DNA of 22,129 bases from an uncultured Acetatifactor sp. (GCF_910585425.1 NZ_CAJUCP010000041.1:3294-25422); one strand, 5' to 3'; counted from the stretch's first letter, positions 7,419-15,516 are shown. The notes: generated by a model not told the origin, from the sequence alone. Made by a program: numbers and translations.

Positions 7419-8278
7419 AGGTTCCTCCTTTTCCGGAAGCAACTGCCCGCCAGTGTGGCCGAAAGATTGATACATACGGTCAAGATCATAAGGATAGCGG
7501 CAATTGCAAAGGCGATTCCAAATTCTCCGTTTTCTTTTGCATAGACATATAATGCCACGGTCAGCGTCGCCCCCGGGCTGCCAAGCCCTTCCAAAATCCC
7601 GTTCAGGGCATGGGCAAAACCGGCCGTAAAAAGAAGCGCCGCCGATTCCCCGAGTATCCGTCCCACTGACAGGATACATCCCGTTATCACACCATCCATA
7701 CAACCGGGAAGCACAACGGTATAGATCACGCGCCATTTTCCGGCCCCAAGTCCGAAAGCGCCCTCGCGAAAGCTTGCCGGCACCGTTTTCAGGCTCTCCT
7801 GTGTGGTGCGCATGACAGTGGGTAGATTCATGATCGCCAGCGTAAACGCCCCTGCCAGGAGGGAAGTCTTCATACCAAAAAACCGGCAGAAAAACAGCAT
7901 ACCGACAAGTCCGTAAATAATGGACGGAATTCCGGACAAGGTTTCGGCGGCATACTCAATCATGTCTACCAACTTCCTGTTTTTCGCATATTCCGTCAGG
8001 TAGACAGCCGCGCCTGCTCCAAGGGGGAGGACAAATACCAATGTCGCGGCCACGATATAGACTGTGTTCAGAATATCCGGCAAAATCCCTATATGCTCAG
8101 ACAGATAGCTGGGCTTAGTGGCGATCAGTTCCCATGACACATTGGGCAGTCCTTTATACAATACATAACCGATTAAAAATACTACCAGTGCGCAAGTGAT
8201 ACTTACGGAGATTCCCATCAGCGCATCCATGACGGCAATATAGGTTTTCCTTTTCAGGGAAATGGATTGTTTTTGCAT
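7415..8278 (-). CDS. pstA: Phosphate ABC transporter permease PstA
   Basis: The 287-aa protein is hydrophobic with about six membrane segments. The first is near 18-42, and the binding-protein-dependent permease (BPD) core covers about 70-280. The EAA-type coupling loop reads LKTVPASFREGAFGLGAGKW, as expected for PstA. AGGAG precedes the ATG by 8 nt. It starts 5 bp after the pstC stop and overlaps pstB by 4 bp. It forms the transmembrane channel together with PstC. Confidence 0.94.
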   Translation of the reverse strand: MQKQSISLKRKTYIAVMDALMGISVSITCALVVFLIGYVLYKGLPNVSWELIATKPSYLSEHIGILPDILNTVYIVAATLVFVLPLGAGAAVYLTEYAKNRKLVDMIEYAAETLSGIPSIIYGLVGMLFFCRFFGMKTSLLAGAFTLAIMNLPTVMRTTQESLKTVPASFREGAFGLGAGKWRVIYTVVLPGCMDGVITGCILSVGRILGESAALLFTAGFAHALNGILEGLGSPGATLTVALYVYAKENGEFGIAFAIAAILMILTVCINLSATLAGSCFRKRRNL

Positions 8279-8283
8279 TTTAT

Positions 8284-9150
8284 TTACTCCTGTTTCAAAA
8301 AGAAATTCAATGCGGCATTGATCAGCATGATGAAGAGGAACAGCACCAGTGCAATGGAAAACAATGCCTGTTTTTGCAGACTGCCGTCAGCCGCATAAGA
8401 CATTTCACTTGCCACAGCGGTGGTAAGGAAGCGGACGCTCTGAAAAAGGTCCGGCATATTGGGCGCGTTCCCCGCCACCATCATAACCGCCATGGCCTCG
8501 CCGATGGCCCTGCCCACGCCTAACACCACAGCAGCCGCAATGCCGCTTTTCGCTGCCGGGACAGATACCCGGAAATATGTTTCAATCGGCGTCGCGCCAA
8601 GGGCGAGAGAGGCATCCTCATATTCCTTTGGAACCGCCTCCAACGCCGTGAGCGATACCTTGATAATGGACGGCAAAATCATAATGGCAAGCACAATGAT
8701 GGCCGCAAACAGGCTGGCTCCGTCCGGGATGCGGAAGGCGATCCGTATCCCCGGAACAAGCACCATCATGCCTACAAGTCCGTAAACCACGGAGGGGATT
8801 CCTGCCAGCAGGCTGACTGCCGCCTCCATCACAGCCTTCCCCTTTGGCGGCGCAATCTTAGCGAGATAAACTGCTGTCAGCAAGCCGATGGGCACTCCGA
8901 TTACGATGGCGCCAGCCGTACCGTAAACGCTGGTAAGGATGAACGACAAAATCCCATACCGGGGCTGTGCTGCCGTGGAAGCCCATTCCTTCCCGAAAAG
9001 GAAATCCAAAATGCCTATTTTGCGGACAGCCGGAATCCCGGATATCACAAGGTAAACGGTAATCAGAAGCACACAGCCCACCGTAATCATGCCAAGTATC
9101 AGGAATATGCCATGTATGGCATTCTCCATGAAGCGCTTTCTGTTCTTCAT
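8284..9150 (-). CDS. pstC: Phosphate ABC transporter permease PstC
   Basis: This 288-aa polytopic permease starts MKNRKRFMENAIHG. A first TM near residues 11-36 and a periplasmic segment with FLFGKEWAST, typical of PstC, are followed by the BPD permease core with the coupling loop LEAVPKEYEDASLALGATPIE. A GTG three codons upstream (9159) is in frame but abuts the AAGGTGA ribosome site, so the ATG at 9150 with 5-nt spacing is preferred. It lies 37 bp after pstS with no terminator between them. It pairs with PstA in the membrane. Confidence 0.94.
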   Translation of the reverse strand: MKNRKRFMENAIHGIFLILGMITVGCVLLITVYLVISGIPAVRKIGILDFLFGKEWASTAAQPRYGILSFILTSVYGTAGAIVIGVPIGLLTAVYLAKIAPPKGKAVMEAAVSLLAGIPSVVYGLVGMMVLVPGIRIAFRIPDGASLFAAIIVLAIMILPSIIKVSLTALEAVPKEYEDASLALGATPIETYFRVSVPAAKSGIAAAVVLGVGRAIGEAMAVMMVAGNAPNMPDLFQSVRFLTTAVASEMSYAADGSLQKQALFSIALVLFLFIMLINAALNFFLKQE

Positions 9151-9187
9151 TTGACTCACCTTTCAACCCCCTGAATCGTCCGCAGGC

Positions 9188-9997
9188 TTATTCATTTACC
9201 GGTACAGCGCCCGCGGATGAGATAATCTCATTTGCTTCCGATGAAGTAATATAATCAAAGAACTTCTGCGCTGTTTCTGAGAGGTCTGTGCTGCTTTTTG
9301 TCACCAATACAAAAGGACGCTGTACTACATAGCTTCCGTCTTTCACGGTATCTTCCGTAGGCGCAATGCCGCCCACCAGAAGCGCTTTAACCGTCTCCTT
9401 TACAGACGCAAGGGAGGCATATCCAATCGCCGCAGGATTACCTGCCACCGCCCCCATCACATCTCCGGTAGATGTCAGCTCCTGGCGGTATTTGCAGGCA
9501 TCTTCTGTACCTGTGATGGATTCAAATCCATCCCTTGTGCCGCTCCCTGCCTCACGGCCAATCAGGACAATTTCCAGATCATTGCCGCCTATGTCCTTCC
9601 AGTTCGTTATTTCGCCCATGTAAATCTTTCCAATCGTATCAAGGGCAAGGTCATTTACCGGATTTTCAGGATTTACAATGATGGCAATGCCATCCAGGGC
9701 AAGTACCGTTTCAGCCAATCCCTGGGCTTTTTCTTCGTCCTTCAGGTTGCGGCTGGAAAGACCGATGTCGCAGCGCCCTTCTGCCACTGCCGTAATGCCG
9801 GAGCCGGAACCGGTGGGATTATAGGTAAAGGTCACGCCGGAATTGTTTTCCTCAAAGGATTCTCCCAAAGCGCCGATTACCTTTTCCATAGAGGTCGAGC
9901 CATCCGTAGATACTGTGCCGCTGTCTTTTTTCCCACATCCTGTCATAGCTGCGAGCATGAGCGATCCAATCGCAATGAGAGCGGTATACTTTTTCAT
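9188..9997 (-). CDS. pstS: Phosphate-binding lipoprotein PstS
   Basis: The 269-aa product has a lipoprotein signal (MKKYTALIAIGSLMLAAMTGC, lipid-attached Cys21). Phosphate-contacting motifs are GSTS (33-36), TGSGSGI (62-68) and REAGSGTRD (148-156), all characteristic of PstS. The frame is open upstream to 10156, but the ATG at 9997 gives the signal peptide directly and follows GGAGAAGG, so it is chosen. It is the first gene of the seven-gene operon and delivers phosphate to PstC/PstA at the outer face of the membrane. Confidence 0.95.
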   Translation of the reverse strand: MKKYTALIAIGSLMLAAMTGCGKKDSGTVSTDGSTSMEKVIGALGESFEENNSGVTFTYNPTGSGSGITAVAEGRCDIGLSSRNLKDEEKAQGLAETVLALDGIAIIVNPENPVNDLALDTIGKIYMGEITNWKDIGGNDLEIVLIGREAGSGTRDGFESITGTEDACKYRQELTSTGDVMGAVAGNPAAIGYASLASVKETVKALLVGGIAPTEDTVKDGSYVVQRPFVLVTKSSTDLSETAQKFFDYITSSEANEIISSAGAVPVNE

Positions 9998-10031
9998 GAT
10001 AAGCCTTCTCCTTTTCTTTGCGGTATTTTGT

Positions 10032-10098
10032 ATTATGCATATAATGATAGGCCCTGCCTGTAAAATAAAAAATACAGCTTTTGTCAAATTTTTGTAAA
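10032..10098 (-). promoter_or_regulatory. Candidate Pho box and pst operon promoter
   Basis: On the minus strand, TTTACA (from 10098) is followed 11 bp later by TTGACA (10082-10087), then a weaker TGTATT-type unit at the next 11-bp step and another TTTACA about 12 bp on. An 11-bp period of TTNACA-like units is the pattern recognised by PhoB/PhoP-type regulators. Possible -10 elements downstream are TATATG (10038-10043) and CATAAT (10032-10037). None has a good -35 at standard spacing, as expected for an activator-dependent promoter. Confidence 0.5.
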
Positions 10099-10408
10099 AT
10101 CGGCATGTATATCGCATAATTGTGCAACTAAAATCCTGGTGCAGGTGGGGGTACAATGCGTATAAGAATTGAATTCAGAACTGCAAAAAACGCTATAAGA
10201 AGGTACATCTTCCGGGATTTCATCATCCGGTAAATTCTTTACAACTTCTTCACTTCCGGCGGCAATCGCCGTATCATAATACCAGAATTTTTATTTCAAT
10301 TTACAAAAAGGCGTAGTTGTCATACCAGGTTCAATCAATCCCGAACATATCAAAGAAAATACAGAAATATTTGATTTCTGCCGTTATCGGCTCTTTTTTG
10401 CCGCCAGG
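10099..10408. other. Intergenic region without a supportable gene
   Basis: This 310-bp gap lies between the pst promoter and the phosphotransferase gene. It holds a short GC hairpin (CGGCG-GCAAT-CGCCG near 10258) and a start-less open frame on the minus strand (10087-10290). It also holds the stem-loops near 10362-10391 listed as a candidate terminator. No RNA gene or complete CDS was recognised. Confidence 0.5.
10362..10397. terminator. Candidate terminator stem-loops after the phosphotransferase gene
   Basis: GCCG-TTAT-CGGC (10380-10391) is followed on the plus strand by TCTTTTTT. On the minus strand, reading out of the phosphotransferase gene, this hairpin is followed by a second one, CAGAAA/TTTCTG (10362-10367 with 10375-10380), and then TATTTTCTTT. 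Both stems are short, so strength is uncertain. Confidence 0.4.
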
Positions 10409-11299
10409 CTATTCCGTCCTCATTTTCTCATAGATTCCCCCAACTCTTTCCCGGGAACTGCCATGCAGATACTCGTGCCAGAATCGAAAGGAAACAATTA
10501 CATTGGCAGCCTCCATATGCTTCACTAAATCCCCGGATTCTATCCTTTCTCCCGTAAGCGCAAGCCTCTCCTGGCAGTATATTTCTGCCGCCTTGCGCGG
10601 TTCTATGCCTGTTCCGTCCGCCCCCAGGCGGCTCAGAAAAAAACTGATATCACCGGAAGCGCCTCCGGCCCCTACGCCCTGCCAGTCGCAGACTACAATG
10701 TCACCGTTTTCCCTGCGCAGCAGATTTTCCCAGTGAAAATCCCCATGGGTCAGAACCTGGGGCTCTTCGTGATGCCAGCCGATCAATTCATTGATATCTG
10801 CCGCCGTATCTGCCAGTATCCTTTCATCGAAGGCCCCAGGGTGCTCTGCCAGCACGGAACGCCACCCCGCCAGGCAGCTTTCGATCTGTTCCCTGGCAAG
10901 GTATTCCGGCGGCCTCTGTTCCTGCCGCAAAAAGGCCGGGATGTCCTGGGTATGAATCATGGCCAACGTCCCCATGACTTTCCGCAGAAGCCTGTCGTCT
11001 GCTTCGGCTCTGGAAAGCTCCTGATATCTCTTCATGAGGATGAAGATTTCATCGTCAGTGACCTGCACTTCCAAAACCTTTGGCAGGAAGGATGGTGCCC
11101 CTCCTGCCTGCTGTCCCCAAAAACGGTAGAAATATGCTTCGTTGCAGTAGAGCGGGAATGCTCCGGCATCCGGCAGATTTTCCTTCCGTATATGTTTCAG
11201 GACATACTTTTCTTCTATCTCCCAGATTTCCGCGCCGCTTCTCCCATTCCCAATCGGTCGATTGTCATGTTTCGCAAGATATCCCTCCATATTCATCAT
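10409..11299 (-). CDS. APH-fold phosphotransferase (aminoglycoside phosphotransferase / choline kinase-like)
   Basis: This 296-aa kinase-fold protein has the catalytic loop THGDFHWEN (184-192, catalytic D187, N192) and the metal-binding segment VVCDWQGVG with D205. A plausible N-terminal lobe ends in the hinge FILMKRYQEL (about 86-95). The pair of ATGs at 11299/11296 follows AAGGGGGC. The family phosphorylates aminoglycosides, macrolides, choline or other small hydroxyl compounds, and the substrate cannot be deduced here. The start overlaps the stop of a small open frame (11296-11415), so it is probably translationally coupled to it and belongs with the upstream XRE gene. CDWQ replaces the more usual IDWE/IDFE. 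Confidence 0.75.
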   Translation of the reverse strand: MMNMEGYLAKHDNRPIGNGRSGAEIWEIEEKYVLKHIRKENLPDAGAFPLYCNEAYFYRFWGQQAGGAPSFLPKVLEVQVTDDEIFILMKRYQELSRAEADDRLLRKVMGTLAMIHTQDIPAFLRQEQRPPEYLAREQIESCLAGWRSVLAEHPGAFDERILADTAADINELIGWHHEEPQVLTHGDFHWENLLRRENGDIVVCDWQGVGAGGASGDISFFLSRLGADGTGIEPRKAAEIYCQERLALTGERIESGDLVKHMEAANVIVSFRFWHEYLHGSSRERVGGIYEKMRTE

Positions 11300-11415
11300 G
11301 CTTCTGCCCCCTTATGCGTCTTCTGCCAATGTTCCACAACTCCCTCATTTATCTCCGGCTGGCATACCGGAAACCAGTGGCGCTTCGGGCGATGGCAAAC
11401 ACCCCGCCCCTCCTG
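11296..11415 (-). pseudogene. Small gene with disrupted frame between the XRE and phosphotransferase genes
   Basis: The minus strand reads CHRPKRHWFPVCQPEINE and on to a TGA at 11296-11298 that overlaps the phosphotransferase ATG, with gene-like codon use. This frame has no start codon, because a TAG closes it just upstream. A consensus AGGAGG (11409-11414) with 6-nt spacing to a GTG (11400-11402) is present but drives a different frame that stops after 17 codons. The simplest reading is a small coupled gene broken by a one-base indel near 11390, or a programmed or non-canonical start. Function unknown. Confidence 0.35.
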
Positions 11416-11464
11416 CTATATTGCAGCAGACGCTATAAAACCTGCTTCCTATATCATCTGCATA

Positions 11465-13378
11465 TCACCCGCATATCCGCAGCATCTCCCGCGCAAGCTG
11501 GCAGTTCTCCTCCTCCAGGGCAAGCGACTGCTCCAGCAGGGCAATCTGTTCCCTGCGCAGCCCCGACGTGGACACGCCGGATGCCTTTACGGTATTATAC
11601 GCAATTTCGCACGCAGAAGAACGGCTCGCCCTGCTCCGGAACGCCGCTGCTGCGTCGGCGATGGCCTGACAGTTGTCCGCCATCTTTTCCAGCCGCTCCC
11701 GGCCCGTTTCCGGAACCAGGGAAAGGTTCTCCCGCAGCCAGTCTGCCGCCGCACGCCTGGAGTCCGCCAGTGTCCCCAGCATATTGTCGTTTACGCTCAG
11801 GCGTCTTTGGACATTCTCCCTGTCGTGTTCCAGCCGGAAGTCCTCCTCCCTGGAAAGCCCCTTCATCCATGCCCTGTAGGCATCCTTTCCCTGGTGATAG
11901 CCCCGGCTCTCCTCCGCCTCAAAAGAACCGATCAGCGCGTCCAGAGAGGCTTTCAGGATATCCATGGGAGATTTCCGCTCCCCCTTTTCCCCGAAATGGG
12001 CGATGAGGAAGGGCCAGAAATCGCTGTAAAGGTATCCCCCATTCTCTTCAAAGACCATCCGATAGTCTGACCGGGCCTGACGCTGCGCATCGCTGTCCGA
12101 CTGCCCCTGACGCTTCCTCTGTGTCCCGCCATCCGGCTCCGGCTGTCCCCCTGCTGCCTGCGCCCTTCCATCCGCAGGTTTCCATCCGGCCTGTGATTCC
12201 AGGGCATCGAGGATTTCTTCATCGAAATAAGTGCGGCACAGAAAGCGGTTCCCGTTGTCGGTATATCCCGTGATGATCCCCCACTCGGGAGCCACGCGCA
12301 GGTTGATGGCAAGCACCGGCCTGCCTTTTCGGATATCCTCCATGATGGCCTGGCGCTCCGCCTTCCTCTCCTGCTTTTCCAGCCTCTCCACCATGCGGAA
12401 ATCGTAGCCGATGGCGCTGTACAGGGGCCCGGCGTAATCGTAGGCCACAAGGGCGTCCGTACAGCTATAGTCCCAGACATCGGTGAAACAGGTGCGATAA
12501 CACGCCCCGCTCATTCCCATGATCTGCTCATAGGTGTAAGGCTCCCCCATATAGGTGAGGGCCGCCCGGAGCGCGCCCGCCCAGGGGCTTTCCAGGCCCT
12601 CTGTCCCCTTCTTCCAGGACAGAGGCTTCACATTTTCCAGTATGCATTTCGAATCATCCCGCAGCAGGAGCCTTGTGCCATGGTTCCCGTAATAGACGGT
12701 CTTGTTCTCCGGGCAGCTCAGCACATGGATTCCCTCCCCGTTCAGGTAGATCAGCGTCAGATATTCTGTGTCGTCGCTTGCGGTGCTGCTGGGGAAAGCC
12801 TCATGGTTCACCGGTATCCTGTCCCATTTGAAATACGCATAGTGTTCTATCTTCTGCATGGCGGAGGCGTATTCCTTCCCGTTCCCATAGTAAGCGCCCA
12901 CGATCCGGAAGGTTTCCTCCGGCTCAAAGCCCGCGCTCTTCCTGTCCAGGGTCAGATTCTCGTTCTGCAGTGCGTAGGAAAAGCCCACGCCCTCCGGCGT
13001 CTGGAACTTGACGGCCAGGACTTTCAGGCGGTCGCTTTCCAGGGAGGCGCCGGTGAAAGTCTGGTTCACATAGATGTCCAGCACATTGTCCCGCACCAGG
13101 TTGTCCAGGAAGCGGGTCACGGGCACTTCCGTCTCTCCGTCCGTGTACACTGCCTCCAGGATGAAAAGCTCCCTGGGGCACAGCAGGCTGTCGATGCTGC
13201 AGTCCAGCGCTTCCGCCAGGGCAGGAAGGATGGCCGTCTCCGGCAGGCACTTGGCGTTCTCCCATTTGGATACGGCCTGGGGGCTGACCTGCAGCCGCTC
13301 CGCCAGAGCCTCTCCTGTGTATCCCCGCTCCCTGCGCAGGGATGCAATCCTTCTTGCGATTTTTTCCAAATCCATCAT
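11465..13378 (-). CDS. XRE-type HTH protein with a BtrH/C39-like region
   Basis: The protein is 637 aa. Residues 5-66 form an XRE/Cro helix-turn-helix (LAERLQVSPQAVSKWENAKCLP). About 70-240 is a beta-rich region of unknown type. About 262-395 resembles the BtrH N-terminal/C39-like papain fold (SPWAGALRAALTYMGEPYTY, GMSGACYRTCF, WGIITGY), though no cysteine sits at the usual catalytic helix position. Residues about 397-439 are a low-complexity G/Q/R-rich linker, and the C-terminal 170 residues are helical. GGAGG lies 9 nt before the ATG. A 10-bp inverted repeat lies over the likely promoter, so autoregulation is plausible. It heads a likely operon with the small disrupted frame and the phosphotransferase. 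Substrate and role are unknown. Confidence 0.75.
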   Translation of the reverse strand: MMDLEKIARRIASLRRERGYTGEALAERLQVSPQAVSKWENAKCLPETAILPALAEALDCSIDSLLCPRELFILEAVYTDGETEVPVTRFLDNLVRDNVLDIYVNQTFTGASLESDRLKVLAVKFQTPEGVGFSYALQNENLTLDRKSAGFEPEETFRIVGAYYGNGKEYASAMQKIEHYAYFKWDRIPVNHEAFPSSTASDDTEYLTLIYLNGEGIHVLSCPENKTVYYGNHGTRLLLRDDSKCILENVKPLSWKKGTEGLESPWAGALRAALTYMGEPYTYEQIMGMSGACYRTCFTDVWDYSCTDALVAYDYAGPLYSAIGYDFRMVERLEKQERKAERQAIMEDIRKGRPVLAINLRVAPEWGIITGYTDNGNRFLCRTYFDEEILDALESQAGWKPADGRAQAAGGQPEPDGGTQRKRQGQSDSDAQRQARSDYRMVFEENGGYLYSDFWPFLIAHFGEKGERKSPMDILKASLDALIGSFEAEESRGYHQGKDAYRAWMKGLSREEDFRLEHDRENVQRRLSVNDNMLGTLADSRRAAADWLRENLSLVPETGRERLEKMADNCQAIADAAAAFRSRASRSSACEIAYNTVKASGVSTSGLRREQIALLEQSLALEEENCQLAREMLRICG

Positions 13379-13417
13379 AGTGTTTTACCTCCAATCTGTT
13401 TTCAGCGCTGTACGTTT

Positions 13418-13447
13418 ATAATAGAATTCAAAATAGGATTCTATTAT
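13418..13447. promoter_or_regulatory. Perfect 10-bp inverted repeat at the XRE gene promoter
   Basis: ATAATAGAAT (13418-13427) and ATTCTATTAT (13438-13447) are exact reverse complements separated by 10 bp, 40 bp upstream of the XRE start codon. On the minus strand one arm supplies TATTAT, a reasonable -10 box, but no clear -35 was found. The arm spacing of about two helical turns centre to centre fits a dimeric HTH repressor. Confidence 0.55.
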
Positions 13448-13613
13448 CTAAGTGCTATTGTAGGCAAAATCACCGGGATTTACCAGGTATGTCAGGTGAA
13501 GCGGAAGGGGAAAATATCAACCTGGAGTTGAAAGGAATGGCCGATGCAAGCCCGTCCCCTGTGCCAGCTTCCAATGGAACGAAACCCTCTTTTGGATGAA
13601 ACACCTCGAAATT

Positions 13614-15314
13614 TCAGGTATCCGCCCTCCTTCCCAGCCGCACCTCGCAGTCCTTGCGGTAGAAGGAGACCCCATAGCATCCGATTTTCCGATACCCTTC
13701 CGTCCGCAGCTCGTCCATATATCTTTTGTCATAAATCTGCCTCAGCGCCTTCTCCGCATCGGCTTCCAAATCATCGATGGAGGCGGAGACCTTCAGCTCC
13801 AGCACAAAGGCCCTGCCCCGCAGGGACGGGCTACGCACCATGATATCCGACCGCCCATTACCAGATTCTCTGTTGGACTTCACCAGATAGTCCTGGCTCT
13901 GGCTCAGAATTCCGGCCAGGAAGCCGTGGTAGAAGTTCTCCGCACTGTCATAAAAGCTGATGGTGGGGAAAAGCTGAACATTCAGAATATCCGTCATCTT
14001 CTCCGCGTCCCCCTCCTCCATGGCCCGGTACAGGTCCCGGAAGTCCTGCTTCTCTATGCTCTTCCGGAACCATCCCAGAATCGTGTTCTGGTAGATTGTC
14101 TTCACTTCTGTGTTCGGGATGCAGACCCGCAGGAAAGACAGCGGGTCGCGGAAATACTCACTTTTTTTCGTCAAATATCCTGTGAAATACAGAAAATTCC
14201 ACAGATTCTCCCCGCTGGCATGCATGTCCTCATAGGTGACTTCCTCGTGCACCTGGATGTCCAGTGTCCCGCCGTTCAGGAGCGTCTCAATCTGTCCCTT
14301 CGTCTCCCGGTCGGCTCTGGCAATCATGTCCTTGATGATGTCGTTAGAGCTGGTGTTGATCCAGTAGGGACGCGGGAAAGCGTCCACATCCGAATATAAA
14401 TCATACAGGAACTTTATGACGCTCCATGGATTGTAAACTTGCGTATCTCCAAAGGTATACCCGTCATACCATTCTTTCATGGTCGGGAAACGGTTTTCCG
14501 CTCCATAATAAGCCATGCTCTGCAGCACCTCAGATTCGGTGAATCCGAAGTGCTCGCTATATTTTTTATCCAGAACGGAGATAATGTTCAGATGGTTCAG
14601 TCCCGTAAAAATGCTCTCCTTCGAAATTCTAAGACAGCCTGTAATCACAGCGAACCGCAGATTGTCGTTGGTCTTCAGACCGGACTCGAACAGGGAGCGG
14701 ACGAAATCAACCATCTCCCCATAAAATCCCCTGAAATACGCATTCTCCAGCGGCACATCGTATTCGTCGATCAGAATGACCGTATTATTACCTGTGGCCT
14801 GGTGCAAGCACTTGCTCAGGAACTTCAACGCACCGGAATATTCATCCTGCCCCGCCTCTCTCCCGGCGATTTCCCGAAACTTGCTCTTATCCTCCTCGTC
14901 CAGAGCCCCGCTCTCCAACACGTAACGATGGCGCTTGAACTCCTCCGCAATCTCCTCTTTCAGCTTCGCATAGGCGGATTGGAATGTGGCCTGCTTGGCC
15001 GATTTCAGGGTCAGGTTGATGACTGGATATGTCCCCATCTCACCCGTATAGCCCTCCCCGGCCTCCATGATCTTCAGGCCCTGGAAAAGCGCCTTGTTCC
15101 GGGCGTTCTTTTCCGCATCCCCGGTATCCTCAAAGAAGTACCGGAGCATGCTCAGGTTCAGCGTCTTGCCGAAGCGCCTGGGGCGGGTGAACAGGTTCAC
15201 TTCCCCCTTTAAGTCCAGCAATTCTTTTATCAACATAGTTTTATCGATATAGTAATAGCCGTCTGTTATTACCCGTTCAAAATTATCTACCCCTATCGGC
15301 AATGCTTTCTTCAT
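13614..15314 (-). CDS. AAA-ATPase / PD-(D/E)XK nuclease-fold protein, copy 2
   Basis: This protein of about 566 aa belongs to the predicted AAA-ATPase plus DUF1703 family. Numbered from the ATG at 15317, it opens LPIGVDNFERVITDGYYYID and has Walker A RPRRFGKT (45-52), Walker B VILIDEYDVP (180-189) and conserved KEWYDGYTFG and YNPWSV. The C-terminal PD-(D/E)XK core has GRSDIMV (D491) and the pair E507/K509. Adjacent ATGs at 15317 and 15314 follow GGAGG by 4 and 7 nt; 15314 aligns with the start of copy 3 and is preferred. It is the partner of 17925-19628 in a tandem duplication. Residues 1-88 are nearly identical to that copy, 89-180 differ strongly, and the rest is similar. The role is unknown. 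Confidence 0.87.
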   Translation of the reverse strand: MKKALPIGVDNFERVITDGYYYIDKTMLIKELLDLKGEVNLFTRPRRFGKTLNLSMLRYFFEDTGDAEKNARNKALFQGLKIMEAGEGYTGEMGTYPVINLTLKSAKQATFQSAYAKLKEEIAEEFKRHRYVLESGALDEEDKSKFREIAGREAGQDEYSGALKFLSKCLHQATGNNTVILIDEYDVPLENAYFRGFYGEMVDFVRSLFESGLKTNDNLRFAVITGCLRISKESIFTGLNHLNIISVLDKKYSEHFGFTESEVLQSMAYYGAENRFPTMKEWYDGYTFGDTQVYNPWSVIKFLYDLYSDVDAFPRPYWINTSSNDIIKDMIARADRETKGQIETLLNGGTLDIQVHEEVTYEDMHASGENLWNFLYFTGYLTKKSEYFRDPLSFLRVCIPNTEVKTIYQNTILGWFRKSIEKQDFRDLYRAMEEGDAEKMTDILNVQLFPTISFYDSAENFYHGFLAGILSQSQDYLVKSNRESGNGRSDIMVRSPSLRGRAFVLELKVSASIDDLEADAEKALRQIYDKRYMDELRTEGYRKIGCYGVSFYRKDCEVRLGRRADT

Positions 15315-15347
15315 CATCGCACCTCCCCATCAAAGCCATATAACATT

Positions 15348-15446
15348 ATTATACTGTGATTTTGTGCGCCCCAGCGCACATGGAATCAGAAGTTGACTCA
15401 AATTCTTTCTGAGTCATATTATACCCTGTTCCACACCAATGCACAA
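15348..15446 (-). promoter_or_regulatory. Promoter/leader of ATPase copy 2 with two dyads
   Basis: On the minus strand, TTGTGC (15441-15446) and TATAAT (15418-15423) are 17 bp apart. Immediately downstream is the dyad TGACTCA/TGAGTCA (15394-15400 with 15410-15416), overlapping the expected transcription start. Then comes TGTGCGC/GCGCACA (15363-15369 with 15374-15380), then a second TATAAT (15348-15353) before the ribosome site. All these elements recur upstream of copy 3, with loops and some stem bases changed. Confidence 0.6.
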
Positions 15447-15486
15447 TCCATTATTTCTCCCCACCTTTCCGAAAGATGCCCTGTCC

Positions 15487-15511
15487 CAGGAGACGTCCCA
15501 ACAGTCTCCTG
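15487..15511. other. Stem-loop just after the synthetase-like gene
   Basis: CAGGAGAC (15487-15494) and GTCTCCTG (15504-15511) form an 8-bp stem, 5 bp past the stop of the synthetase-like gene. No thymine tract follows on the minus strand, so it is not a clear terminator. The equivalent position near the remnant copy (about 19803-19823) keeps only a short GAGA/TCTC version. Confidence 0.5.
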
Positions 15512-15516
15512 CATCC

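Noticed and set aside
6663..7736. Longer PstB with a 106-residue extension
   Set aside because: The extension is an out-of-frame reading of pstA. The ATG at 7418 has a strong ribosome site and gives the normal family length.
10087..10290. Start-less minus-strand frame containing SEEVVKNLPDDEIPEDV
   Set aside because: The peptide looks protein-like, but there is no start codon, the frame is short, and it overlaps the Pho box. Not enough to call a gene or remnant.
10733..12070. Plus-strand open frame of 445 codons across two minus-strand genes
   Set aside because: It is GC-skewed shadow coding opposite the phosphotransferase and XRE genes, with proline/arginine/cysteine-rich composition and no motifs.
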